In this document: piece by piece, positions 1 through 6,318 of the stretch
How the letters are laid out: every line of letters begins with the position of its first letter
Position numbering within the stretch: position 1 is the stretch's first letter
Source: Poriferisodalis sp965208555
Lineage (GTDB): Bacteria; Actinomycetota; Acidimicrobiia; Acidimicrobiales; Poriferisodalaceae
Direction: 5' to 3'
Length of the DNA stretch: 64,000 nt
Assembly: GCF_965208555.1 (NCBI RefSeq)
Contig: NZ_OZ242342.1
Location: 1,364,001 to 1,428,000, forward strand
Translations under genes and position numbers: made by a program
Notes under the pieces: generated by a model
Told to the model about the DNA's origin: nothing
The model's input: the letters and a program-made list of their open reading frames with translations, nothing else
The model's database searches: none

Positions 1-271
1 TATGGATGAGCGCCACGAGGCTCTTGCCGTTGCCGTTCTTGTTCTGGTGCGCCGCCAGGGCGTTGAAGATGCGGTGCCGCTTGGTGATGCCGGGACTCAC
101 GTTCGGGATGCGGGTCTGTGCGAGTGCCTGATCGATCTGGGAATTCGTCAGTCCTTCCCTGGTCTCGCCCAAAACGTCAGCAACGCCCTGGATGATGTCG
201 GCGTCGAATGGATCGACCTGCGTCGGAGCCACGGGCGGAGGGTACGGCGCAGCCGAATGCCGTCTACCCAC
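1..271 (-). CDS. TIGR02391 (Ymh-like) family protein, N-terminal part, cut by window start
   Basis: The reverse strand reads open from a GTG at 271 to the window edge (90 codons). The translation contains the pattern DVLGETREGLTNSQID, then ITKRHRIFNALAAHQNKNG, which I recognise as the N-terminal signature of the TIGR02391/Hypoth_ymh family. These proteins have no settled biochemical role and often sit in prophage or defence neighbourhoods. The start could instead be the in-frame GTG at 232. The gene is divergent from the KAP NTPase gene, leaving only about 40 bases for both promoters. The C-terminal part lies outside the window. The frame is clear; the family assignment is from memory of the motif and is good but not certain. 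Confidence 0.6.
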   Translation of the reverse strand, partial: MGRRHSAAPYPPPVAPTQVDPFDADIIQGVADVLGETREGLTNSQIDQALAQTRIPNVSPGITKRHRIFNALAAHQNKNGNGKSLVALIH

Positions 272-312
272 GGTCCATAGCCTGACCCGACTTCGATTCA
301 GGAGCGCCGCAT

Positions 313-1617
313 ATGTCCGATGCAGACCCTCGCCCTGTTGATCTTCGCCCGAAGGAGTTCGAGTCCCCACCCGATGATCCGTTCGCCAACGACCGGCTCA
401 ACCGCAAAGAATCAGTCGAGTCGTTGTGCACGATCATCCAGAATGCACGGCGGCCACTGGTGGTCTCTGTCGAGGGTGCCTACGGAACAGGCAAGTCGTC
501 GTTTCTGCGGATGTGCGCCTCACGCATGTCCCAACTTGGTGCGTGGGCAGTCGAGTTCAACGCATGGCAGCAGGGGCACACCGGGCGGCCGCTGATCGAC
601 CTGGTTGCGGCACTAAGCACGCGACTCGCTGATCGAGGCAGCTGGGACAAAGTGAAAGATGCCGCGAGGCACGCCGGCTGGCGTACTGCTGGTTATCTGA
701 CGAGAGGAATCGTCGCACCCATTGAGGCTGACAGCCCCGTCGTCTTCCAAGAATGGGCCGACATCGACGACGGCGTTGCGGAGTTCAGGGCTTCGTTGCG
801 CGAAGAAATCGAGGCAGCTGGCAAGAAGCTCGTGATTCTCGTCGACGAGCTTGACCGCTGCGAACCGACCTACGCACTCGATCTACTCAACAAGGCGCGC
901 CACCTGTTCGACATCGACGGGGTCGTCATCGTGTTCGGCGTGAACCGTGAGGAACTCGGCCACGCTGTTGAGACCCTGTACGGGCCCAAGTGCGATGTTG
1001 ACGGGTACCTGCGCCGTTTCGTTGATCTGTCGATGCAGTTGCAGCTGCCGACGACGGTCGAATGGGCCGCGTACATGACGAGCATTTGCGACTCGTTGCT
1101 GGACTGCACGCGCATTCTGGGTGATGAATCCAACACGCCACGAGTGGTGCTGACGCTGCTCGCAGACAACTGCGGCGGCAGATTGCGCGACATCGAGCAA
1201 ATCGTGCGGCAGGCCAATTTGGCCTTGCCGCCACGGGACTACAACCCGATCTGGCCGCTGCAACTGATCACCATGCTGGCGCTGCGGTACTTGGACCGGG
1301 ACAGCTACGAGCGCTTCGTTGCAGGCGACGCAGGTACAGGGGAAGTCCTGCTCGTCATGCGCGAGCACCTGACGAAGACAGAGGCCATGTTCGATATGAC
1401 CTTCTTAGACGCAGTGTTGCTCTTGCTGCACGGCGATCAGGAAGTTCCCCGTGACGAGAACGCTTTCGTGGAGTACTACCAGTCGATTCGCAAGGGTGAG
1501 ATCGATGATGCCAAGTCGACCTACGGCTTGCTGCAAGGTCTACGGCGGCACACTTTCGCCCCCATGTCGGCGGTGGAGACTCTGCACAAGATCATCGAGA
1601 TCGCCGCGCCGATCTAG
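313..1617 (+). CDS. KAP-family P-loop NTPase
   Basis: This 434-residue protein has a Walker A motif GAYGTGKSS at residues 55-63, the KAP-typical FNAW motif at about 82-85 and a Walker B LVILVDELD at 173-181. This is the layout of the KAP NTPase family (PF07693). KAP proteins are STAND-like ATPases, several of which act in phage defence or signalling at the membrane. No clear transmembrane insert is visible here, unlike many KAP members, so this one is probably cytosolic. AGGAG at 300-304 sits eight bases before the ATG. The gene is divergent from the Ymh-like gene and is followed after 51-63 bases by the ASCH gene on the same strand, so the two may be co-transcribed. The substrate or partner is unknown. 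Confidence 0.85.
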   Translation: MSDADPRPVDLRPKEFESPPDDPFANDRLNRKESVESLCTIIQNARRPLVVSVEGAYGTGKSSFLRMCASRMSQLGAWAVEFNAWQQGHTGRPLIDLVAALSTRLADRGSWDKVKDAARHAGWRTAGYLTRGIVAPIEADSPVVFQEWADIDDGVAEFRASLREEIEAAGKKLVILVDELDRCEPTYALDLLNKARHLFDIDGVVIVFGVNREELGHAVETLYGPKCDVDGYLRRFVDLSMQLQLPTTVEWAAYMTSICDSLLDCTRILGDESNTPRVVLTLLADNCGGRLRDIEQIVRQANLALPPRDYNPIWPLQLITMLALRYLDRDSYERFVAGDAGTGEVLLVMREHLTKTEAMFDMTFLDAVLLLLHGDQEVPRDENAFVEYYQSIRKGEIDDAKSTYGLLQGLRRHTFAPMSAVETLHKIIEIAAPI

Positions 1618-1680
1618 GCGCCGAGTCCCACTGCCCTCCATCGGCCGGCCCTTGCTACGAATGCGAAGGTGACGAGATCA

Positions 1681-2160
1681 ATGGCTTCGTCAGATAGCGC
1701 CTCGCGAGAATCCGCGCTGTTTATGGCTGAGGACTCGCTCGATCCCTCACGGGCGCTCGTGCTCTCGCTGAAGCCAAGGTTCGCCGAGGCGATTCTGGCT
1801 GGCACCAAGATCGTCGAAGTGCGACGGGTCATGCCGCGCATCACCGATCCCACGCTGGCACTGCTGTACGCGTCGGGCAGTGAGCGAGCGCTCGTCGGTA
1901 CGTGTGTGGTCCGAAGTGTCGCCTGGTATCCGACCGACGAGCTGTGGCGACGGCACGGCGCTGACACCGCCCTGTCCAGGACCGAGTTCGACTCCTACCT
2001 CGACGGCCGAGACGGCGGCGTGGCGCTGCTGCTGGAGCGCCCTGAGCCGCTGGCCGCCCCGATACCGCTGCACACGCTTCGGCAGGCTCACGGCTTTCGC
2101 CCGCCCCAGAGCTTCGCCTACGTGTGCGACGCCCAGCGCAAGCGTCTGCTGACGGCGTAG
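1681..2160 (+). CDS. ASCH-domain protein
   Basis: The protein has about 159 residues from the ATG at 1681; an in-frame GTG at 1669 is an alternative. The N-terminal third reads RALVLSLKPRFAEAILAGTKIVEVRR, which matches the ASCH fold: a conserved SLKP...A..I..G.K..E.RR. ASCH/EVE-like domains bind RNA or modified nucleotides and act as regulators or in RNA metabolism. It follows the KAP NTPase gene in the same direction and ends 25 bases before the convergent hicB gene. A diverged copy of an internal segment (the VALLLERPEPLA region) is found again at about 4333-4375. Specific function and ligand cannot be read from the sequence. Confidence 0.75.
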   Translation: MASSDSASRESALFMAEDSLDPSRALVLSLKPRFAEAILAGTKIVEVRRVMPRITDPTLALLYASGSERALVGTCVVRSVAWYPTDELWRRHGADTALSRTEFDSYLDGRDGGVALLLERPEPLAAPIPLHTLRQAHGFRPPQSFAYVCDAQRKRLLTA

Positions 2161-2185
2161 AGATCAGCGACGGGGCGGGTTGACG

Positions 2186-2530
2186 TCAGCCGGCGAGCGT
2201 CGCTTGAGGAGTTGAGATCTCGACTTCGACCGTTTCGAACCGGGTCGACAGGGTCTCGGCGGCGTCGCCGAACTCGGAGTAGGAGCTGAGCACGTCCTCC
2301 GGAACAGGCCCGCTGTGGTGCGCAATGGCGTCGTCGATCGACATCGTGGGTACCGGTACGGGGTCGCCGCCCTCGACCAGGCCTTCGATGTGGAAGGCGA
2401 GCGCCTCGCGGATGTTCGCGAGCATCTCATCGGGGGTTGCGGCGGTGCTGATGCATCCCGGGACGTCCGGCGCGTAGGAGCCGTAGTTGTTCGGGGTCTG
2501 CTCGATGACGACTGCGTAGGTCAGCTTCAT
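2186..2530 (-). CDS. hicB: HicB-type antitoxin
   Basis: From the ATG at 2530 the 114-residue product begins MKLTYAVVIEQ and continues with SYAPDVPGC and a helix ending in AFHIEGLVEGG. This is the partial RNase H-like fold of HicB antitoxins, which neutralise the HicA mRNA-cleaving toxin and repress the operon. A longer reading frame runs upstream to 2575, but that part overlaps the hicA reading frame and lacks HicB features. The hicA stop and hicB start overlap as TGATG, so hicB translation was probably coupled to hicA. Residues after about 75 form a less typical tail and no clear HTH or RHH DNA-binding domain is evident. Confidence 0.8.
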   Translation of the reverse strand: MKLTYAVVIEQTPNNYGSYAPDVPGCISTAATPDEMLANIREALAFHIEGLVEGGDPVPVPTMSIDDAIAHHSGPVPEDVLSSYSEFGDAAETLSTRFETVEVEISTPQATLAG

Positions 2531-2732
2531 CACGAACTCCGCCGGAGGCCCGCCTGTCTCAAGATGTTGAGCCACGTGCCCTTCGGTACATCGTCTCCCA
2601 AGCTACGGGGATCGTGACCGCGCCCGGTTTATCGGGATGTCGAAACTGGCGGTGGCTGCCTCGTGTTCGTGCATGGGCCCAGCCGTCGCGTAGGCGCTGC
2701 AGCAGTGCGGCGGTAGTTTCGAGGCACAACAC
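2530..2732 (-). pseudogene. hicA: HicA-type toxin gene with a one-base frameshift
   Basis: One frame reads LLQRLRDGWAHARTRGSHRQ, then FRHPDKPGAVTIP. This is the double-stranded-RBD-like core of HicA, including the catalytic His of the GSH motif. The next conserved block, SLGDDVPKGTWLNILRQAGL, is in a different frame. The two join if a single base is added beside the run of four C (minus strand; 2607-2610 on the plus strand). As given, the frame instead runs into unrelated residues and stops at 2559. The restored gene ends TGATG into hicB. The likely start is the GTG at 2732, though upstream starts are possible. Either this is a genuine inactivating deletion that leaves hicB as an orphan, or it is an error in a C-run; the sequence alone cannot tell. 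Confidence 0.75.
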
Positions 2733-2758
2733 CCTGTTCGCTTCGTCGTACAGGACCC

Positions 2759-2783
2759 GAGGTCCCTCCATGTGAGGGACCTC
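2759..2783. promoter_or_regulatory. Perfect 10-bp inverted repeat upstream of hicA, possible operator
   Basis: GAGGTCCCTC at 2759-2768 and GAGGGACCTC at 2774-2783 are perfect complements separated by five bases. The repeat lies about 27 bases upstream of the proposed hicA start and about 75 bases after the HicB-like antitoxin gene. No T-run follows on either strand, so an intrinsic terminator is less likely. HicA/HicB pairs autoregulate through palindromic operators, which fits the position. Confidence 0.4.
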
Positions 2784-2856
2784 TGTCATTTCCAAGCAAC
2801 TGGGCAGCTCCCGGACCGACTCGACGGCGACGGCCTTACTCGGCCAGAAGCTCTGC

Positions 2857-3075
2857 CTAACCCTGCTGCGGTTGCACACTCACGTCGATCGGGCCCACCT
2901 CAGCGGGATCGACGTCGAGCATCAAGGCGATCGCCTCGCGAGCTGCTGCCGGCACCTCATCAAGGTTCCTCGCTTGCGAGAAAACGCCCCGGAGCGCGGG
3001 AACCGTGATCGCCCACCAGTCGCCAGAACGCACGACTTCGACGCGATGTCCCAAGGTGGTCACTTCAGATTTCAT
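2857..3075 (-). CDS. HicB-like antitoxin (orphan)
   Basis: This 72-residue protein contains RVEVVRSGDWWAITVPALRG, then VFSQARNLDEV and an AREAIALML helix. That is the short HicB-like antitoxin fold (strand-strand, a PALRGVFSQ turn, helix). No toxin gene is visible directly next to it: the downstream stretch contains the inverted repeat at 2759-2783 and then the frameshifted hicA, which is paired with its own hicB. It is divergent from the MetE-like gene. A diverged copy of its central block seems to lie at about 4741-4791 (minus strand). It may be a solitary antitoxin, or the remaining half of a TA pair. Confidence 0.65.
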   Translation of the reverse strand: MKSEVTTLGHRVEVVRSGDWWAITVPALRGVFSQARNLDEVPAAAREAIALMLDVDPAEVGPIDVSVQPQQG

Positions 3076-3232
3076 GGTTCAACCATCTTGCCAGCAGCGG
3101 CGGCAATGTCCCGAGGGGTGCGGGATCGCAGAGTTGCTTTGGCCCTCGCGGCCGCATTTCGCCGTGCTTGATCCGTCGCGACAATGCTGGTTGACATACT
3201 CGACAGCGGAGTCAGAAGCGGAGGCTGAACCG

Positions 3233-4318
3233 ATGGCACCTGAAACAGCGTCGAGACGGGTGCTGCTGGTCGGCTCGCTTCCCTACGACGATGAGGCGTC
3301 GGCGATGGCCCGGGCGCTCGAGTTGGCTGGCGACAAGCTCGTCGCATTGCCCGACGGCGAGATCGGGGAGCGTTCCGAGCAGTACCCCAACGGTGACCGC
3401 TCGCAGTGGGTGGCGGGTCTCGCAGGCCGGCTCGCGTCGGACTCGGCCCTGTTCGACGTCGTGAAGGCCGGCACGATGGGCGATCAGGGCTTTCCGGTGG
3501 ACTTCAAGTCGACCGCACGACTGCGTCCGAAGCATGACTCCGACGAGCTCGCCGAGCGGCTGGAGCTGCGCTACGACACGTACGCGCTGCGCAGCTGGCA
3601 GCAGTTCGAGCAGCTGCGACCTTCTGCGGGGCGGCCGGATCTGCGAATGCAAGTCGGTCTGCCGACAGGCCTCGGCATCGGGGCTGCGGTGTTCAGCCCG
3701 AGGCGCGCAATGCGGCTCGCCGGCGCATTCGCCGCCTGTCTCGAACGTGAAGCCGCGGTGATCGAGGGCGAGCTCGGTGCTGAGAATCTGATCTTCCAGA
3801 TCGAAGCCCCGGCCGAGGTGGTGATGGCGCACAGACTGCCGAAGCCGCTGCTCGGAACGGCAACGAAGACAGCTCTGGACCTGGCGAGGCGTCTGCCCGA
3901 CGGAGTGCCGGTCGGGCTGCATATGTGTTACGGCGACCTCAACAACAAGGCCGTGATCGCCCCGACCAAGTTCGGGCGGCTGATCGACTTCGCCAACGCG
4001 CTTATCGACCGGTGGCCGTCAACGCGGCAGCTCAGCTATGTGCATCTTCCGTTCGCCGCCGGCACAAGCCCGGCGCCGACGAAGGCTGCGTCGTACGGCG
4101 CTCTGCGGCGGCTCAGGCTGCCGTCGGGGACACGTCTCGTGGCGGGCTTCGTGCACGAGCAGCCCGATATGGACGATCTCGCCCAGCTCCTGCGCACCAT
4201 CGAGGATGCCTGGGGAGGCACGGTGGACGTAGCGACAGCCTGCGGGCTGGGCCGACGCACCGCCGAGGTGGCTGACGAGCTGATCGCTCGCTGCTCCGAA
4301 CTGGCAGGTCAGCAATAG
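3233..4318 (+). CDS. MetE-like (cobalamin-independent methionine synthase C-terminal fold) protein
   Basis: From the ATG at 3233 (GGAGG at 3220-3224, eight bases before) the protein has 361 residues, about half the length of full MetE, corresponding to its catalytic barrel. LHMCYGD in the middle and ATACGLGRRTA near the C-terminus match the zinc-binding His-x-Cys and distal Cys of the MetE/UROD-like barrel. Such short proteins bind zinc and may transfer methyl groups from a carrier to a thiol; some act in core methionine synthesis with a corrinoid partner. The N-terminal substrate-binding half of MetE is absent. The open frame continues upstream to 3005, but that part crosses the start region of the divergent HicB-like gene and is not convincing. 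Confidence 0.65.
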   Translation: MAPETASRRVLLVGSLPYDDEASAMARALELAGDKLVALPDGEIGERSEQYPNGDRSQWVAGLAGRLASDSALFDVVKAGTMGDQGFPVDFKSTARLRPKHDSDELAERLELRYDTYALRSWQQFEQLRPSAGRPDLRMQVGLPTGLGIGAAVFSPRRAMRLAGAFAACLEREAAVIEGELGAENLIFQIEAPAEVVMAHRLPKPLLGTATKTALDLARRLPDGVPVGLHMCYGDLNNKAVIAPTKFGRLIDFANALIDRWPSTRQLSYVHLPFAAGTSPAPTKAASYGALRRLRLPSGTRLVAGFVHEQPDMDDLAQLLRTIEDAWGGTVDVATACGLGRRTAEVADELIARCSELAGQQ

Positions 4319-4325
4319 GCCGCTG

Positions 4326-4556
4326 TTGCGACGTGGCGCTGCTGCTGGAACGTCCCGAGCCGCTGGCAACCCCGGTGGCGAGTCGTTCGATCTCTTCATC
4401 TCTGATGGCGTGCACTTAGATCAGCGAACCGGAGAACCGCTCTGGGATGACGACGGCCGCATGGCTCGCACGCACACTGGGATCCTGATCGATCAGCCGA
4501 ATGTGGCCTACTTAGAATTCAACCCAGGGACTCGGGAGGACGACGGCGATGTTTAA
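4326..4556 (+). CDS. Short ORF of unknown function, possibly a gene remnant
   Basis: This is an open frame of 76 codons from a TTG. The first 20 codons overlap, in another frame, a fragment resembling the ASCH gene. The rest reads as protein-like and acidic, with DLFISDGVHLDQRTGEPLW and later NVAYLEFNPG. I recognise no family. Its stop overlaps the start of the next small ORF (ATG at 4549 inside GATGTTTAA), which suggests translational coupling of two real small genes. The true start is unclear because no good ribosome site is visible upstream. It could equally be the 3' end of a lost gene. Confidence 0.25.
   Translation: MRRGAAAGTSRAAGNPGGESFDLFISDGVHLDQRTGEPLWDDDGRMARTHTGILIDQPNVAYLEFNPGTREDDGDV
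4333..4375 (+). pseudogene. Fragment resembling the ASCH gene
   Basis: GTGGCGCTGCTGCTGGA and the following bases match 2020-2062 inside the ASCH gene with only a few differences. In the matching frame both read VALLLERPEPLA. The rest of the ASCH gene is not present here. The frame continues about 15 codons into unrelated sequence before a stop, so this is a fragment rather than a gene. Confidence 0.45.
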
Positions 4557-4704
4557 GCGAAAAGGTCGGCGGCCGAGGCCGCCGGACAGGCGAGCCGGCT
4601 ACATTCCGAAGAACAGCATCGGCCCGAAGGACTTCCCGAAGGGCTCGCTGCCACCGCCGCCGAAGCGCCGCGACGAGTCGAGCAGTTCTTCCGAGAACAA
4701 CTGA
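4549..4704 (+). CDS. Small basic proline-rich protein, unknown function
   Basis: A 51-codon ORF starts at ATG 4549 with GGAGG at 4535-4539, nine bases upstream, a strong ribosome site. The product begins MFKRKGRRPRPPDRRAGYIP and ends in a run of serines (RRDESSSSSENN). It is strongly basic, has no membrane segment and is probably disordered. It overlaps the stop of the preceding ORF by eight bases. I recognise no family. The good ribosome site is the main reason to believe it is translated. Confidence 0.35.
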   Translation: MFKRKGRRPRPPDRRAGYIPKNSIGPKDFPKGSLPPPPKRRDESSSSSENN

Positions 4705-4740
4705 GGTCGGCGGCAGCGCGCAGCCGAGGAGCGACCCGAA

Positions 4741-4791
4741 GCGCGGGATTCGTTATCGCCCGCCAATCGCCAAGACGGTCGATTCGATGTG
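4741..4791 (-). pseudogene. Remnant resembling the HicB-like antitoxin gene
   Basis: On the minus strand one frame reads HRIDRLGDWRAITNPALRV. The HicB-like antitoxin at 2857-3075 reads HRVEVVRSGDWWAITVPALRG, and the bases match over about 50 positions (compare 2996-3055). No start or full reading frame remains. The segment overlaps the last dozen codons and stop of the APH gene in another frame, so the APH 3' end was probably formed by recombination into this remnant. Confidence 0.35.
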
Positions 4792-5556
4792 GGGTCGGTG
4801 CTTGGCCCACCAGTCCCGGCGGCGATCGAACCGTTGCTGACCGCCCATCTCTTCCCATATCTTCACGAAGCTGGGATCGCCGGCCTCCGCGCGGCGACGG
4901 ACGAACTCCCCGCCGACCTGCATGGACCGGTCGAGCAGGCCGAGCAGTTCGGCGCGCTCGGCGACCTCCAGCCCGTAGCTCTCGGCAACCAACCGCAGCC
5001 GATGTCCCCGGTCGGCATCGTGCCAGCCGAGCCGGGAAGCGCTCACGTCATCGTCGATCGGAACGCACATGCGGGCGAAATAGGCGAGATCGAACAGCGG
5101 ACGGCCGGGGGCAGCGAAGTCGAAGTCGATCAGCGCCACCGCCCGCCCATCTCGAAAGACGACATTCTCCAGGCACACGTCGTTGTGGCAGACGACCCTT
5201 CCGCCCGCCGGATCGGCCAGCTCGGTGTTCCACGCCATCGGGGATGGGTCGAAGCAGCTCGCTGCCGTGTGGAAGCGCCTCATCAGGTCGGCGGCCGATG
5301 CGAGGACCGAATCCGACTGTGCCCAGTCGGGATAGGGCGGCACAGGGACGTCTCCGTCGATGAAGCTCAGCCGTTCCCGCCCGTCAGGGTCGAGCCCGAC
5401 TGGGACCGGCGCACCCTGGAAGCCGGATCGTTCGAGCGAGGCCAGGAAGCGATGGATGCTCGGTGTGTACGGGGTGACGGGCCGCAGCACATGCGGGCCG
5501 TCGCGCACCACAGCGCCGGCGTTGGCCAGCCCACCGCTCAGCAGCTCCTCGCTCAC
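4753..5556 (-). CDS. APH-family phosphotransferase
   Basis: This 267-residue protein has the kinase-like fold of the aminoglycoside/choline phosphotransferase family. VVCHNDVCLENVVF at residues 121-134 is the HxDxxxxN catalytic loop (D126, N131), and LIDFDFAAPG at 142-151 carries the metal-binding DFD. The glycine-rich N-terminal lobe is weak, as is common in this family. The substrate cannot be read from the sequence: an antibiotic, a small alcohol or a nucleoside are all possible. The gene is isolated between remnants. Its last codons overlap a HicB-like remnant, and a PPOX fragment lies about 40 bases upstream of its start. Confidence 0.8.
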   Translation of the reverse strand: MSEELLSGGLANAGAVVRDGPHVLRPVTPYTPSIHRFLASLERSGFQGAPVPVGLDPDGRERLSFIDGDVPVPPYPDWAQSDSVLASAADLMRRFHTAASCFDPSPMAWNTELADPAGGRVVCHNDVCLENVVFRDGRAVALIDFDFAAPGRPLFDLAYFARMCVPIDDDVSASRLGWHDADRGHRLRLVAESYGLEVAERAELLGLLDRSMQVGGEFVRRRAEAGDPSFVKIWEEMGGQQRFDRRRDWWAKHRPHIESTVLAIGGR

Positions 5557-5597
5557 CGCCGCAGTCTGGCAGCGGCTGCCGCGGCGCCGAGGCTCAT

Positions 5598-5660
5598 GAA
5601 CTGCAGCTGCGCGGCGTGGCCGAGATCGAGCCCGACCCCGAGATGGTCGTGCTCGACGCC
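5598..5660 (+). pseudogene. 63-bp near-identical copy of part of the PPOX gene
   Basis: These 63 bases match 7850-7912, inside the PPOX-class oxidoreductase gene, with one difference (GAGATG here, GACATG there). They cover the codons for ELQLRGVAEIEPDPDMVVLDA. Nothing else of that gene is present here. The fragment lies between the start of the APH gene and the 3' end of the truncated AbiEii gene, on the opposite strand to both. Confidence 0.7.
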
Positions 5661-5688
5661 CGCTGCCCTGACTGAAGTCCGCGTGTCC

Positions 5689-6318
5689 TCAATTGATGGC
5701 GGCCTCGGCTTCTCGCAGCCTCTCGTTAATCCAATCGAATTCAGGAGCATCCCCGAGGACCATGTCCTGCATTGCCGCATAGTCCTGTTCGATCGCCTCC
5801 CGTAGCCCAGCTTGCGGTACGAGTCTCAGCGAGCCAGGCGTGGCTTGTTCGAATCGCTTCCATGCCTGCCTGAATGCGACGAGGTTGTGGCTTCGTACCT
5901 CGTCGAGAAGCTCGAGATCAGTCAAGGCCGACACACCGAGGTCGGTTGCCGTGATCATTGCGGCGTCGTAGTAGTGGCGCGAGATCCGGTTCCTGTCTTC
6001 GGGCAGACGCTGCTCGTCTCGGTAGCCGCAGTGCGCTCCGTGCAGAATCAGGAGCTTCTCCCAGTAGGTCCTGTTCGGTGAGAGCACGTTGACGTTGCCG
6101 GCTTCAAGCAAGAAACCGTGCAGTTCATCTCCGATGAACGCGGTCACGCCGCCGGTCCGATTGGGGTCAAGAGCTGATCTCGCTCCTGCCTCGATCTTCA
6201 CGCTCGGCGCGACGTACGCAGCGACGCTGCTGGGGTAAAGGGTTGGGTATTCGACTAGGAGAGTCTGCGCATCGTCGTCGTCAGGTACGACACGGCACCC
6301 TTCGACTGCCTTGTTCAC
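5689..6318 (-). CDS. AbiEii/AbiGii-type toxin, truncated: catalytic nucleotidyltransferase core missing
   Basis: The 209-residue product matches the C-terminal half of AbiEii toxins: a QTLLVEYPTLYP block, VKIEAGARSALDP, then the helical tail with TYWEKLLILHGAHCGY and ISRHYYDAAMI. Normal family members are around 300 residues and carry a GG-T/S-S-L-S and D-x-D nucleotidyltransferase motif in the first half. None is present here. The GTG start overlaps the antitoxin stop by four bases (GTGA), as expected for an intact abiEi-abiEii junction, and six residues (MNKAVE) precede the conserved region. This is best explained by an in-frame internal deletion of roughly 130-150 codons. The protein should be catalytically dead. 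It could still bind the antitoxin or RNA. Confidence 0.75.
   Translation of the reverse strand: MNKAVEGCRVVPDDDDAQTLLVEYPTLYPSSVAAYVAPSVKIEAGARSALDPNRTGGVTAFIGDELHGFLLEAGNVNVLSPNRTYWEKLLILHGAHCGYRDEQRLPEDRNRISRHYYDAAMITATDLGVSALTDLELLDEVRSHNLVAFRQAWKRFEQATPGSLRLVPQAGLREAIEQDYAAMQDMVLGDAPEFDWINERLREAEAAIN

Noticed and set aside
2..280. 92-codon plus-strand ORF at the window start
   Set aside because: The reverse strand of the same bases encodes a clear TIGR02391-like N-terminus; the plus-strand product shows no family pattern.
3005..3232. N-terminal extension of the MetE-like gene
   Set aside because: It overlaps the start and promoter of the divergent HicB-like gene, has no family similarity, and a strong ribosome site lies before ATG 3233.
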